Origin: DASRJG01 sp964647625 | Lineage (GTDB): Bacteria; Acidobacteriota; Polarisedimenticolia; Polarisedimenticolales; DASRJG01 | Direction of reading: 5' to 3' | Assembly: GCA_964647625.1 (NCBI GenBank) | Contig: CAZYHZ010000021.1 | Coordinates: 1 to 64,000, forward strand | DNA length: 64,000 nucleotides | Part shown: positions 10,771 to 19,960 of the stretch, in pieces | How positions within the stretch are numbered: the first letter of the stretch is position 1 | Layout: the number at the start of each line of letters is the position of its first letter | Translations under genes and position numbers: made by a program | The notes under the pieces: model-generated | What the model saw: the letters and a program-made list of their open reading frames with translations, nothing else | What the model was told of the DNA's origin: nothing | Databases searched by the model: none

Positions 10771-10988
10771 GCCCGGTCTCGCGCGCCCGAAAGCTGTTGG
10801 ACTGGATCGCGGGGATCGCTCTGATCCTCTTCGGAATCGCTGGGCTCGTGCTTCCGGGGATTCCGGGCGTCCTTCCGATTCTCGGAGGATTGGCGATCTT
10901 GAGCAGCCACAGCACGCTCGCGCGCCGCACGCGAGACGCCATCCTCTCGCGCATGCGGCAAGCCCGCGAGCGCATTCTCAAGCGCTAG
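10767..10988 (+). CDS. small PGPGW-like two-helix membrane protein
   Basis: 73 residues, with a basic N-terminus, a hydrophobic helix (about 11-30), the turn LPGIPGVLPILGGLAIL, and a basic amphipathic C-terminal tail. The LPG-x-PG turn between two hydrophobic segments resembles the PGPGW family of putative membrane proteins, whose function is unknown. ATG overlaps the dapF stop. Its stop abuts, without a gap, the stop of the convergent transglycosylase gene at 10989. Confidence 0.65.
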   Translation: MSPVSRARKLLDWIAGIALILFGIAGLVLPGIPGVLPILGGLAILSSHSTLARRTRDAILSRMRQARERILKR

Positions 10989-13136
10989 TCAGTCCGCCCC
11001 GAGCCCCCGCGGCCACGCGACCGCGTACATGCGGGCCCCGACCAGCACCCGCTTGACGTACAGGCGGGTCTCCGGAATCGGGATCCGCTCGACGAATCGC
11101 TCGTCGTCCCCGCCGCCCCAACGCTCGACGCGGGAAGGACCCCCGTTGTACGCCGCCAGCGCGAGCGGGACCGAGCTGAACCGCCGGACGTACTCCTGGA
11201 GATGCGCGCAGCCGAGCTTCAAGTTGACGGCGGGATCGAACAGGTCGTCGGCGTCGAACTGCTTCATTCCGGCGGAGCGCGCGAGCTCGGCGCCGACCGC
11301 CGGCATCACCTGGAGCAGCCCCCGCGCTCCGGCGGACGAGACCGCGAGCGGGTTGAAGGCGCTCTCCTGAAGGGCGACCGCGGCCACGAGGTCGGGATCG
11401 AGCCCGTTCGACTTCGCGGCCGCGGCGATCGCGTCGCCGTTCGGGGCCGGGTAGAGCAGGCGCCAGACCCCGAGGGGAAGATCCTCGACGCGGGTGCGAT
11501 CGCGCTCACCGGCGATCTCCTGCGCGAACGAGACGGCGTCCGACTGCGCGCCGGCGTCTTTCGCCGCCGAGGCGGCTTCGAGCGCGATCGCGGCACCGGC
11601 CGTTCCCGCGTGCCGCATGACCTGGCGGTAGCACGGGGACGCGTCGCTCCACAGTCCGACCGACACCAGCTCGCGCGCGGCGAGCAGCCAGCGCGCGTCG
11701 TCGCCCAACGCCGCCGGATCCTTGGGCGGCCCGAGATCGGCGGGTGCCGTGGGCTTCGGGCGCCCGAGGCGCTTGGCGGCGAGGGTCCCGTAGTACTGAT
11801 TGGGGTACGTGTCGGCGATCGACGCATACCCGGCGCGCGCGGCTGCGGCGCGACCCGCGCCATCGTCGATGCGCGCGCGCCAGTAGCCCGCCGTTGCCTT
11901 CACTCCGTCCGGCGCATCGCGCCGCGAGCTCGCCAGGGCGAACGCCGCGGCCGCGTCCTGGGTTTTGCCGAGGTCGTAGGCAGCCCACGCCTCGCGGAGG
12001 ATCGCCAAAGGATCCGCGGAGGCGCCCGCCGCGGTCCGGTAGCGACGGTAAGCCTGAAGCGTCGCGGCGCTCGGCACGCCCTCGCCGTTCCGGGCCAGGT
12101 CGAGCAGCGCACGCTCTTTCCACGGGCTCGTCCCGCTTCGGCCGACGGCTTCGAGCCCCGCACGGTACGCGCCGAAGCTGGAGGCAGCCGCGGCCCGCTT
12201 CGCCTCGAGGTAGCGGACGCCATCGAGATGGGCGGGATCGGCCGTCCGGGCGCGAGCGATCCATGGACCGATCTCCGCGGCGCGAGCGAGCTTCAAGAGC
12301 GCTTCGGCCTCGATCAGGGACTCGGCGGCCGTCGCTGCGGAGGGGCTGCCTTCGGGGAGGACGAGCTCGACGAGGCCGAGCGCCGCAGCGGGGCGCCCGT
12401 CGTCCAGCAGCCGGCGTGCCTTCTCGGCCAGCGAGGGTCGCTCCTGCACGGAGAGTCTCGCCGGGGGGTCGGAGATCAGATCGGTCAACGCCTCGGCGAT
12501 CCGCGCCGCGTCGCCGTCGGTCTTGGCATCGAGCAGCGAGGCGACGAGCAGGCGTCGGGCGCCCTCCGCGTCGCCATGCGACGCGAGGATGCGGCTCGCC
12601 TCGAGGGCATCGGCCGATTCGGGCGAGGCCTTCACGAGATCGAGCGCCGCGCGCCACTGTCCGTCGGCTTCGAGCGCCTCCGCCCGAACCCGCCTCGCTT
12701 CGTCGGCGCCCGGAAAATCGCGCACGGCGGCAGCGCGCTGCGCAAGGTCGGCCGCGCGCGCGTGCTCGCCGCGCGCCAGAAACCCGCGCGCTCGCAGCAG
12801 CAATGCGTGAGATGCCAACGGGTGTTCGACCGGGAAGTCTTTGGGAAGCCAGTCAAGGATGTCCCGGTCGCGGCCGTCCCGAGCCAGCTCGGTGGCGGCG
12901 AGGACTCGGGCGCGGGGCTCCCAGGCGGGCGCGCGGTACCGGCGGAGAAGCTGCCGGACCGCCGACCGCCCCTCGTCGCCGTTGCCTTTGCCGTAGGCTT
13001 TGACCGCTGCGGCCAGCGGAGGCGGCATCGTGCGGGCGTCGTTCCAGCGAACCGTGCGCCGCGCGAGCACGACGGCGAGGACGGCGGCCGCGGCGATCGC
13101 CGCGATCGCGACGATGATGATGCCTTTGCGTCGCAT
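10989..13136 (-). CDS. soluble-type lytic transglycosylase (Slt70-like)
   Basis: 715 residues. An N-terminal signal anchor (IIIVAIAAIAAAAVLAVVLA) leads into a long helical, TPR-like superhelix. The C-terminal catalytic domain contains PDLVAAVALQESAFNPLAVS, in which the Glu of LQES is the expected catalytic acid. It is followed by AGARGLLQVMP, LKLGCAHLQEYVRRF and ALAAYNGGPSRVERW, all typical of family 1 lytic transglycosylases. It cleaves the MurNAc-GlcNAc bond in the periplasm. It is last in a minus-strand group after the GAF-like and TPR genes, with a 28-bp gap. No Shine-Dalgarno is obvious at the ATG. Confidence 0.9.
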   Translation of the reverse strand: MRRKGIIIVAIAAIAAAAVLAVVLARRTVRWNDARTMPPPLAAAVKAYGKGNGDEGRSAVRQLLRRYRAPAWEPRARVLAATELARDGRDRDILDWLPKDFPVEHPLASHALLLRARGFLARGEHARAADLAQRAAAVRDFPGADEARRVRAEALEADGQWRAALDLVKASPESADALEASRILASHGDAEGARRLLVASLLDAKTDGDAARIAEALTDLISDPPARLSVQERPSLAEKARRLLDDGRPAAALGLVELVLPEGSPSAATAAESLIEAEALLKLARAAEIGPWIARARTADPAHLDGVRYLEAKRAAAASSFGAYRAGLEAVGRSGTSPWKERALLDLARNGEGVPSAATLQAYRRYRTAAGASADPLAILREAWAAYDLGKTQDAAAAFALASSRRDAPDGVKATAGYWRARIDDGAGRAAAARAGYASIADTYPNQYYGTLAAKRLGRPKPTAPADLGPPKDPAALGDDARWLLAARELVSVGLWSDASPCYRQVMRHAGTAGAAIALEAASAAKDAGAQSDAVSFAQEIAGERDRTRVEDLPLGVWRLLYPAPNGDAIAAAAKSNGLDPDLVAAVALQESAFNPLAVSSAGARGLLQVMPAVGAELARSAGMKQFDADDLFDPAVNLKLGCAHLQEYVRRFSSVPLALAAYNGGPSRVERWGGGDDERFVERIPIPETRLYVKRVLVGARMYAVAWPRGLGAD

Positions 13137-13164
13137 GAAAAAGAATCTTGTGTCGAACCCGCCG

Positions 13165-14097
13165 TCAGATCAACGAGGCGTCGCCGCCGGCCAGAACCTG
13201 AACGTAGGCATCGTTCAAGAGCTGGGTGCCGTCGGCCCCCAGATCGGGGAACCGCTGAGCAAACGCCTCGCGCCCGCGCTTCATCGGCTCTTCGAGGCGC
13301 TTGGTCAGATCCCGCTGGCGGCGGCCGACCACGACGGCTTCTTCGTTATACAGCCGGATGTCGGTCGCGATGAGGCGCGCGAACCGGCGGGCTTCCTCGC
13401 GGCGGGGATTGGCGGGGCCGGCGGGCTGGGCGTCCGTCCACGGCGCGAGCTCGGTCGCCGTCGCCACCGCGGTGGCGGTTTCCATCGCGGGGACGGCGGT
13501 CCCGTCGTCCGATGGGTGGGCGAACACCGTCGCGGCGGCTGCCGGCACCGGCGCGGTGGGAGGCGCGCTTTGGGCCGGCGCACTGATTTCCTGGCCGGCC
13601 GCCGCGGATTTCAGCCGGCGCCAGGCGAGGTCCAGCTCGAGCCGAAGGCGCGCCGCCTGGCAGAGCACCGACAGCGCGGCCGGGGACCAAGGCTCCTCGC
13701 GCGCCCCGCGCTCGGCGATCACGATGGCGACGGCCTTGCCGCCCACGCGCACCGGAAGCCCGACGGTGTCCTCGGCGTGCGGCTGCCCGAAGTCGGGGAG
13801 GGCCTCGCCGGAGGTGAGCGACCGCCATCTCACGTCTTCTTCGGCGGCGAGCGATGACAGCCAGCCGGAGTCCGCGGGAACCGCGGCCTGACGGAGAGCG
13901 CGAGCCGCCGACGCCGGGTAGCCGATCGAGGTCCAGCCCTTCCAGCGTCCCTCCCGCAAGAGGAAGATCGCGGCCTTCGGGCTTCCCGTCACCGTCCCTT
14001 CGAGCAGCGCGCGAAAGATCTCGGAGGGGGTGAGGAAGCTCGCAAGCTCCGCCATCTTGCGGTCGAGCGTTTCCAGCGTCGTGTTGTCGCGGCTCAT
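13165..14097 (-). CDS. GAF-like domain protein, unknown function
   Basis: 310 residues. The first 160 residues look like a degenerate GAF sensor fold (LTPSEIFRALLEGTVTGSPKAAIF, then TVGLPVRVGGKAVAIVIAER). A low-complexity Ala/Pro linker follows at about 165-225. The C-terminal segment EEARRFARLIATDIRLYNEEAVVVGRR is the start of a helical module ending VLAGGDASLI. I have no firm name for this C-terminal module and have not seen a function for it. It sits between the TPR gene (33-bp gap) and the transglycosylase gene, suggesting an envelope or signalling context. Another GAF-like protein is encoded at 44288-45424. Confidence 0.6.
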   Translation of the reverse strand: MSRDNTTLETLDRKMAELASFLTPSEIFRALLEGTVTGSPKAAIFLLREGRWKGWTSIGYPASAARALRQAAVPADSGWLSSLAAEEDVRWRSLTSGEALPDFGQPHAEDTVGLPVRVGGKAVAIVIAERGAREEPWSPAALSVLCQAARLRLELDLAWRRLKSAAAGQEISAPAQSAPPTAPVPAAAATVFAHPSDDGTAVPAMETATAVATATELAPWTDAQPAGPANPRREEARRFARLIATDIRLYNEEAVVVGRRQRDLTKRLEEPMKRGREAFAQRFPDLGADGTQLLNDAYVQVLAGGDASLI

Positions 14098-14130
14098 CGT
14101 CGTTTGACCTCGTCCGGGGCCGTCACCCCG

Positions 14131-14937
14131 TCAATCGTTTACGGCCGGAAGCCGCGGGTCGTCAAGGAGTGCCGCGAACTCGGCGAATCCGGGGAGCAGC
14201 GTCCTGATCCCCGGCGCCAGCGCGACGGCGTGCGCGAGGTGGTCGATCGCGCGGCCGGCCTCGTTCCGGCGCGCGAGCGCCGACGCGAGGTTCAACCGGT
14301 AGGTCGCATGATCCGGGACCAGCTCCACCGCCATCTCATAGGCCTGTTGCGCTTCGGCCAGCTCGCCCGACGCCTCGAGGACGTTTCCGAGATTGTTCCA
14401 GCTCAAATCGTAGCCCGGATTGATGGTGAGGGCGCGGCGAAAGCAGCGTAAGGCGTCCTCGGCCCGGTCCGCCTCGACCAAGGCGTTTCCGAGATTGTTC
14501 CAGACCTCGAAGTCCCGGTCGTCCTTGTCGAGCGAGGATTCGAACGCCGCGATCGCGTCGCCGTAACGGCCGAGGTCGAGGAGAGCGTTTCCGAGGTTGT
14601 ACCAGGCTTGATAGGAATCCGGTCGAATCTCGACGGCTTGCTTGTAGCAGGCGACCGCCGGGTCGAGCCTCCCCAGGTCGGCATGCGCGGTGCCGAGGTT
14701 GAACCAGGCATCGGCGAGCCGCGGGTCGGCGGCGACCGCCCGTTCCCACGACTCGATGGCGCCGTCGAGGTTCCCGGCGTCGAAGCGTTGAATGCCTTCT
14801 TCCAGAAACAGCGCCGAGTCGAGCGCGCCGGCGGGAGCCGGATCGGACGCACGCAATCGGCTCGCGGCTCGCGGACCGGGGCGCCGGGGCTTCTCGGGCT
14901 GCGGGGCTTGGTCGTCGCGGCTCAAGGGTGTTCGCAA
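14131..14937 (-). CDS. tetratricopeptide repeat protein
   Basis: About 268 residues with roughly five consecutive TPRs, for example WFNLGTAHADLGRLDPAVAC, AWYNLGNALLDLGRYGDAIA, VWNNLGNALVEADRAEDALR and SWNNLGNVLEASGELAEAQQ. TPR arrays mediate protein-protein contacts; no catalytic domain is present. No export signal is clear. The start is uncertain. The frame stays open up to 15048, but that would overlap the divergent lpxC start. TTG at 14937 or 14925 lies outside lpxC and is preferred, although neither has a good Shine-Dalgarno. Confidence 0.7.
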   Translation of the reverse strand: MRTPLSRDDQAPQPEKPRRPGPRAASRLRASDPAPAGALDSALFLEEGIQRFDAGNLDGAIESWERAVAADPRLADAWFNLGTAHADLGRLDPAVACYKQAVEIRPDSYQAWYNLGNALLDLGRYGDAIAAFESSLDKDDRDFEVWNNLGNALVEADRAEDALRCFRRALTINPGYDLSWNNLGNVLEASGELAEAQQAYEMAVELVPDHATYRLNLASALARRNEAGRAIDHLAHAVALAPGIRTLLPGFAEFAALLDDPRLPAVND

Positions 14938-15007
14938 GCCGGGCTCAGGCCACCCCGGATCGTTCGCTCTTGTACCATGGGGGCCCGGTCCGGTCAATGG
15001 AGCCTCG

Positions 15008-15889
15008 ATGCTGCGGCGGCGCACACTCGCAACTACTGCGACCATCAAAGGGTCCGGACTTCACTCGGGGACCGGCGTGACGCTCGAGATGAGACCGGCA
15101 CCGGCCGAGACGGGAATCGTCTTCGTGCGCGAGGATCTCGGCGGAGCGCGGATCCCGGCGTCGATCCGGTATTCCGGCCCCAGCTTCTACGCGACCGTCC
15201 TGACGCGCGACGGAGCGAGCGTGAGCACGATCGAGCACCTGATGGCGGCGCTCTACGCGCTGCAGGTCGACGATCTCGAGATCGCGCTCGATGCCTCCGA
15301 AGTGCCGATCTTGGACGGCTCGTCGCAGCCGTTCGTCTCGGCGATTCTCGCGGCCGGCTTCGCCGAGCACGACACCCCGCGGCAGTACCTGCACATCACG
15401 CGTCCCATCGTGGTGAGCCAGGACGACAAGCGGATCTCGGTCCACCCCTGCTCCGAATTTCGCGTGACCTACGCCATCGAGTTCGACCATCCCTCGCTCG
15501 GGTACCAGGAGCTGACGGCGTCCTTGTGGCGGGCCGACCAGTTCGTGGAAAAATTGGCACCCGCCCGGACGTTCACGTTCGAGCACGAGGTCGCGCGCCT
15601 GCGGGAGCGCGGGCTTGCGCTCGGCGGCTCGCTGGACAATGCCGTCGTTCTGGGGCCGGACGGCGTCCTCAATCCGCCGCTTCGATTCGACGACGAGTTC
15701 GTGCGGCACAAGATGCTCGACCTGACCGGCGATCTGTCGCTTCTGGGCCGGCCGCTGCGGGGTCACGTGGTGGCCTACCGCGCGGGGCACGACCTGCACG
15801 CCCGCTTGGCGCGGGCGATCGAGGAGACCCGGGACGCCTGGTATCTCGCGCCCTGGGCGGAAGCTCCGATCGAGAGCTCGTCGCCGTGA
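15008..15889 (+). CDS. lpxC: UDP-3-O-acyl-N-acetylglucosamine deacetylase
   Basis: 293 residues. It catalyses the committed, zinc-dependent step of lipid A synthesis. Visible motifs are the N-terminal TIKGSGLHSGTGVTLEMRPA, the zinc-site EHLMAALYALQVDDLEI, the second zinc-site block FVRHKMLDLTGDL, and the C-terminal GHVVAYRAGHDLHARL. ATG at 15008 matches the usual LpxC N-terminus (MLRRRTLATT). A TACCAT box at 14973-14978 could be its -10. The stop overlaps the start of the kinase gene by 4 bp, linking lipid A synthesis and the two-component system transcriptionally. Confidence 0.95.
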   Translation: MLRRRTLATTATIKGSGLHSGTGVTLEMRPAPAETGIVFVREDLGGARIPASIRYSGPSFYATVLTRDGASVSTIEHLMAALYALQVDDLEIALDASEVPILDGSSQPFVSAILAAGFAEHDTPRQYLHITRPIVVSQDDKRISVHPCSEFRVTYAIEFDHPSLGYQELTASLWRADQFVEKLAPARTFTFEHEVARLRERGLALGGSLDNAVVLGPDGVLNPPLRFDDEFVRHKMLDLTGDLSLLGRPLRGHVVAYRAGHDLHARLARAIEETRDAWYLAPWAEAPIESSSP

Positions 15890-18102
15890 GCCGTGTCCGG
15901 CGGACGCTTCGCTGGACCGCGATCGCCGTCCTGACGCTCGGCGTCACGTGGGGGATCTACCAGTCGACCCGACGTCTCGCGGAGGCGAGCCCGTCGATGA
16001 TGGCGACGCCGCAGCTGCTGACGCTGCTGACGATCGCGATCATCGTCCTCGCGCTCGGCTTCGTCGGCATCCTGATCCGGAACCTCGTGCGGCTCATCGT
16101 CGACCGGAAGCGAGGGGTCCTCGGCGCGCGCCTGCGGACGAAGCTCGTCTTCTTCTTCCTCGCGCTCGTGCTGCTTCCCGCGTTCGTCCTGTCGTTCGGG
16201 GCGGGCGCGTTCATCAGGAACACCGTCGAGGGGCTCGTTCACACGCCTCTCGAGGAGATCGGCCGCCAGGCCAAGCAGATCGTCCGCGAGTCCGACCGCC
16301 GCGAAGAAGCCCGGCTCGCGGACCACTCGCGACTGCTCGCCGCCGAGCTCTACGCCGTGCCCGCGGCGGCGCCCCCGGACGCGCGCCGGGTCGCCGCGAT
16401 CCACTGGCGCCAGAGCGAGGGCTTCGACGTCGCCGGCTACGTCCTCGACCCGCAGCACGACGTCTTCGATGCCGGTTCCGCCGCCGATCTGAGCGGCGCG
16501 GCGCTGGATGTCACGCACGCGGCGATGCGCCGCGCGGGACTGAAGGCGCTCGCGGCCGGCGGGCAGGTGCTCGAGCAGCAGACGCTCGGCGCGCGCGTGC
16601 TGATGCTGGCCGCGGTGCCGATCGATCCGAAGAGCGCCGCCCGTGGTGCCGCCGTGGTGGGACTGATCTCGCACTCGAACTTCCCGGAGCGGCTGGAGCA
16701 GATCGACTCGGCCGACCGCGCCTACGACTCGTTCCGCGCGTCCCGGCGCGAGACCCTGCGCCTCTTCTATTCGATCATCACCCTCATCGGTCTGACGATC
16801 GTGTTCGTCGCGACCTGGATCGGGTTCTACCTCTCCCGCCGCATCACGGTGCCGCTGGAGAGCATCGCCGCGGCCTCGCGCGAGATCTCGGCGGGGAATC
16901 TCGGCGTGCGGGTGCTCGCCAACGTGGGCGACGAGGTCGGGCAGCTCGTCGACGCGTTCAACGAGATGGCGGGCCAGCTCCAGGAGAGCCGCGAGGTCAT
17001 CACGCGCAGCACGTCGGAGCTCAGGCGCAGCAACCAGGCGCTCGACGAGCGCCGGCGCTACATCGAGACGCTGGTGGCGCAGCTTTCGACCGCGGTGATC
17101 TCGGTCGATCGCGACGGCCGCGTCACGACCGTGAACCCGGCCGTCGGCACCATGCTGAAGCTGCGCCTGGCGCTGGGCGACGATCTGCGGACGCGCCTCG
17201 CCGAAAGCGGTCTCGAGGTGCTCTCCGCGTGGCTCGACGAGACCGCCGCGCTGGGTCCCCGCGATCAGCGGCGTGATTTCGTCGTCGATCGCGGAACGGG
17301 GGTCATGACGATCTCCGTCCACACCGCGCCGCTTCGGGGCACGCAGGGCGAGGGCCTCGGCACGCTCGTCATGGTCGAAGACCTCACCGACCTGCTCGAT
17401 GCGCAGCGCGCCGCCGCGTGGCGCGAGGTCGCCCGCCGCGTGGCGCACGAGATCAAGAACCCTCTGACGCCGATCCAGCTCGCCGCGCAGCGGCTCCGGA
17501 AGAAATTCGGCGAGGGGGCGCAAGACCTGGGAGCGGTCGTGCAGGACGCCACGACGACGATCGAGCGCGAGGTGACCGGGCTGAAGGCGCTTGTCGACGA
17601 GTTCTCGATGTACGCGCGGATGCCCGCTCCATCGCCGTCGCCGGTGAACTTCGGCGAGATCGTCCGCTCCGTCGTCGCCCTGTACGACGTCCACCCCGGA
17701 GTCCGCTGGGACGTCCGCGTCGATGCCGGCCTCGGGACGGTGCAGGTCGATTCCGAGCAGATTCGCCGCGCGCTGATCAACCTCATCGACAACGCCGTCG
17801 CGGCGATCGGCGGGGCCGGCACGATCGAGGTCGTCGCACGGCCTTCGGCCGGTCCGGGCTCGCTGCGGATCGAGGTGGCGGACACGGGGCCCGGCGTCGC
17901 CACGTCGCTGCGAGAGAAGATCTTCGCGCCGTACGTGTCGACCAAGCCGAAGGGCACGGGGCTGGGCTTGGCGATCGTGCACCGGATCGTCGTCGAGCAC
18001 CACGGCACGATCCGCGCCGAGGACAACGTCGGCGGCGGTGCGCGCTTCGTGATCGAGATCCCCGACGCGCGCGTCAACGTGGCGTCGGGAGCCGAGGGAT
18101 AG
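15886..18102 (+). CDS. NtrY-like sensor histidine kinase
   Basis: 738 residues. Hydrophobic segments lie at about 10-27, 45-70, 87-112 and 291-314, enclosing a periplasmic region. A HAMP-like linker (about 315-365), a PAS-like domain (about 395-500) and the kinase core follow. The H box is REVARRVAHEIKNPLTPIQL with phospho-His521. The N box is LINLIDNAVAAIG. The G boxes are DTGPGV and GTGLGLAIV. The three-helix N-terminus and HEIKNPLTPIQLAAQRLRKK match NtrY-type kinases. The next gene begins at the base after its stop and encodes the cognate regulator. The signal sensed is unknown. Confidence 0.88.
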   Translation: MSRVRRTLRWTAIAVLTLGVTWGIYQSTRRLAEASPSMMATPQLLTLLTIAIIVLALGFVGILIRNLVRLIVDRKRGVLGARLRTKLVFFFLALVLLPAFVLSFGAGAFIRNTVEGLVHTPLEEIGRQAKQIVRESDRREEARLADHSRLLAAELYAVPAAAPPDARRVAAIHWRQSEGFDVAGYVLDPQHDVFDAGSAADLSGAALDVTHAAMRRAGLKALAAGGQVLEQQTLGARVLMLAAVPIDPKSAARGAAVVGLISHSNFPERLEQIDSADRAYDSFRASRRETLRLFYSIITLIGLTIVFVATWIGFYLSRRITVPLESIAAASREISAGNLGVRVLANVGDEVGQLVDAFNEMAGQLQESREVITRSTSELRRSNQALDERRRYIETLVAQLSTAVISVDRDGRVTTVNPAVGTMLKLRLALGDDLRTRLAESGLEVLSAWLDETAALGPRDQRRDFVVDRGTGVMTISVHTAPLRGTQGEGLGTLVMVEDLTDLLDAQRAAAWREVARRVAHEIKNPLTPIQLAAQRLRKKFGEGAQDLGAVVQDATTTIEREVTGLKALVDEFSMYARMPAPSPSPVNFGEIVRSVVALYDVHPGVRWDVRVDAGLGTVQVDSEQIRRALINLIDNAVAAIGGAGTIEVVARPSAGPGSLRIEVADTGPGVATSLREKIFAPYVSTKPKGTGLGLAIVHRIVVEHHGTIRAEDNVGGGARFVIEIPDARVNVASGAEG

Positions 18103-19359
18103 ATGCCGCAAGAATCGATTCTGGTCGTGGACGACGAGCCGGGCGTCCGCTCGATGCTCGAGGTCATCTTGAAGGACGAAGGGTACGCCGTCGCCGCGGT
18201 CGGCACGGGCGAGGCGGGCCTCGCGGCGGCCCGAGACCGGGGCTTCGACGCGATGCTGCTCGACGTGTGGCTCCCGGGCATCGACGGGATCGAAACGCTT
18301 CAGCGCCTCAAGCGCGATGGGGTCGATGCCGAGATCGTCATGATCTCGGGGCACGGGACGATCGACACCGCGGTGAAGGCGACGAAGCTCGGCGCGTTCG
18401 ACTTCGTCGAGAAGCCCTTGTCGCTCGAGAAGACGCTCCTCGTGCTGCGAAACGCGCTGAAGCAGCGCCGCCTGGAAAAGCGCAATCGCGTGCTCCTCGG
18501 CCGCCTCACCTCCGACACCGAGATCCTGGGGCACAGCGAAGCCTCCCAGCGAATGCGCCGCGAGAGCGAAGCCGCGGCGGGGACGGACGCGCCGGTCTTG
18601 ATCCACGGCGAGGCAGGCTCCGGCCGCGAGACGATCGCGCGTCACGTTCACAACGCGGGCCGCCGGGCGGGGGAGGCGTTCGTCCACGTGCCGTGCGTGA
18701 CGCTGACCGCCGAGAACGGGGGCCGCATCCTGTTCGGCTACTCCGGAGAGCCCGGCCGGCTTGACCTCGCGGCGGGCGGAACGCTGTTCCTCGACGAGGT
18801 CGACGCGATGCCGCCGGAGCTCCAGGACGCCTTGGGGGCGTGGCTCGCCGCTCATCCCGACGTGCGGCCGATCGCATCCTCGGGCTCCGATCCGTCCACG
18901 ATCCGGCCCGGCCTTCGCGAGCGTCTGGACGTCCTGCGCATTGCCGCCGCGCCGCTGCGCGATCGCCGGGAGGACATCGACCTCTTGGCTTCGAGGTTCA
19001 TGCGCGATCTCGCGCGCGAATACGGACGGTCCGAGAAGCGCTTCTCGGCGGACGCCATGGCGGCGCTCACGAGCCACGATTGGCCGGGCAACATCCGCGG
19101 GCTGCGCAACGTCGTCGAGCGGTCGCTGCTGCTTGCTCCGGCTCCGGAGATCTCCGCCGCCGATCTTCCCGCCGAGCTCGGCGGCGGGAACGCGCCCGCG
19201 GAAGACCTCTACGCCCGGTTCGCGACGCTCGAAGCCGGGCGGGCGGCGTTCGAGCGCTACTTCCTCTCCAGGGCCGTTCGCGAAGAGAAGGGCGACCTGG
19301 CCTCTGCGGCCGCGCGCGTGGGGGTGTCGATCGAGGAGCTGAGGAGGCTTCTGGGCTAG
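18103..19359 (+). CDS. NtrX-like response regulator with degenerate sigma-54 activator domain
   Basis: 418 residues. The receiver domain is intact: D10/D11 acidic pocket, phospho-acceptor D54 (LLDVWLPG), S82 in MISGHG, and K104 in VEKPLS. The AAA+ domain at about 140-380 is altered. Walker A reads GEAGSGRE, with Arg175 where Lys is expected. The sigma-54-contacting GAFTGA loop is absent, and ILFGYSGEPGRLDLAAGG stands in its place. Walker B is kept (GGTLFLDEVDAMP). The Fis-type helix-turn-helix (DLASAAARVGVSIEELRRLL) is shortened at its end. It is therefore unlikely to work as a normal sigma-54 activator. It is directly downstream of its kinase gene. Confidence 0.85.
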   Translation: MPQESILVVDDEPGVRSMLEVILKDEGYAVAAVGTGEAGLAAARDRGFDAMLLDVWLPGIDGIETLQRLKRDGVDAEIVMISGHGTIDTAVKATKLGAFDFVEKPLSLEKTLLVLRNALKQRRLEKRNRVLLGRLTSDTEILGHSEASQRMRRESEAAAGTDAPVLIHGEAGSGRETIARHVHNAGRRAGEAFVHVPCVTLTAENGGRILFGYSGEPGRLDLAAGGTLFLDEVDAMPPELQDALGAWLAAHPDVRPIASSGSDPSTIRPGLRERLDVLRIAAAPLRDRREDIDLLASRFMRDLAREYGRSEKRFSADAMAALTSHDWPGNIRGLRNVVERSLLLAPAPEISAADLPAELGGGNAPAEDLYARFATLEAGRAAFERYFLSRAVREEKGDLASAAARVGVSIEELRRLLG

Positions 19360-19366
19360 GCGCCCG

Positions 19367-19960
19367 TCAGGACAGGCGCGAGCGCGTGCGAGCCGCCCAG
19401 GCGAGAGCACCCGACAGGAGCACGACGGCGAGCGCGCCCGCGAGCGCGGCGCCGAAGGAGACGGCTCCGACCGTCAACGGGCCGAGGCTTCCGGACGACC
19501 CCGCCCACGCGATCGACTGCGCCGTCATCCGGACCCATGAAGCGGCGGCCCCGAGCAAGGAGATCAGACCGTCGGTCTCGTCGGCGCTGAATCGGGGAAA
19601 CGCTGGCGTTCCGATGTCGAGCCGCAGCGAGGGGATCAACCGGCCGGCGGCCGCGGCACCGAGCGCGGCGATCGAGCCCCACGCCGCGAGCTTCAGCCCG
19701 CGCCGGAAACGGACGCGCCGCGGAGAGGCGATGGGCGCCTCGGGAAGGGAGGCCATCACCGATTCGAAAAACGACTCGTCGACGGGAAGCTCGTCGTCGG
19801 CGTCGCGCAACATCGACGACAGCCGGGTCTCGCGCGCGAGCACGATGCGGCACGGCGTGCACGTCGCCATGTGCCGGGCAAGCCGCAGGGCCTCGTTCGG
19901 CTCGAGGTCGCCGTCGACCGATCGAGCGATCAGCGGACGGGTGTTCCGGCAGCGGCTCAT
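19367..19960 (-). CDS. anti-sigma factor with zinc-binding ZAS domain
   Basis: 197 residues. The N-terminal RHMATCTPCR has the H-x3-C-x2-C pattern of zinc-binding anti-sigma domains. Two hydrophobic segments follow (KLAAWGSIAALGAAAAG at about 98-115 and AALAGALAVVLLSGALAW near the C-terminus), so it is likely membrane-bound and sequesters its sigma factor at the inner membrane. ATG at 19960 overlaps the sigma-gene stop by 4 bp, the usual arrangement for a sigma/anti-sigma pair. Longer open frame upstream is shadow of the sigma gene. It converges with the response-regulator gene, 7 bp apart. Confidence 0.82.
   Translation of the reverse strand: MSRCRNTRPLIARSVDGDLEPNEALRLARHMATCTPCRIVLARETRLSSMLRDADDELPVDESFFESVMASLPEAPIASPRRVRFRRGLKLAAWGSIAALGAAAAGRLIPSLRLDIGTPAFPRFSADETDGLISLLGAAASWVRMTAQSIAWAGSSGSLGPLTVGAVSFGAALAGALAVVLLSGALAWAARTRSRLS

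Noticed and set aside
15775..19410. 1211-residue minus-strand open frame opposite the NtrY/NtrX-like genes
   Set aside because: No motif or low-complexity-free domain; both genes on the other strand have complete kinase and receiver motifs.
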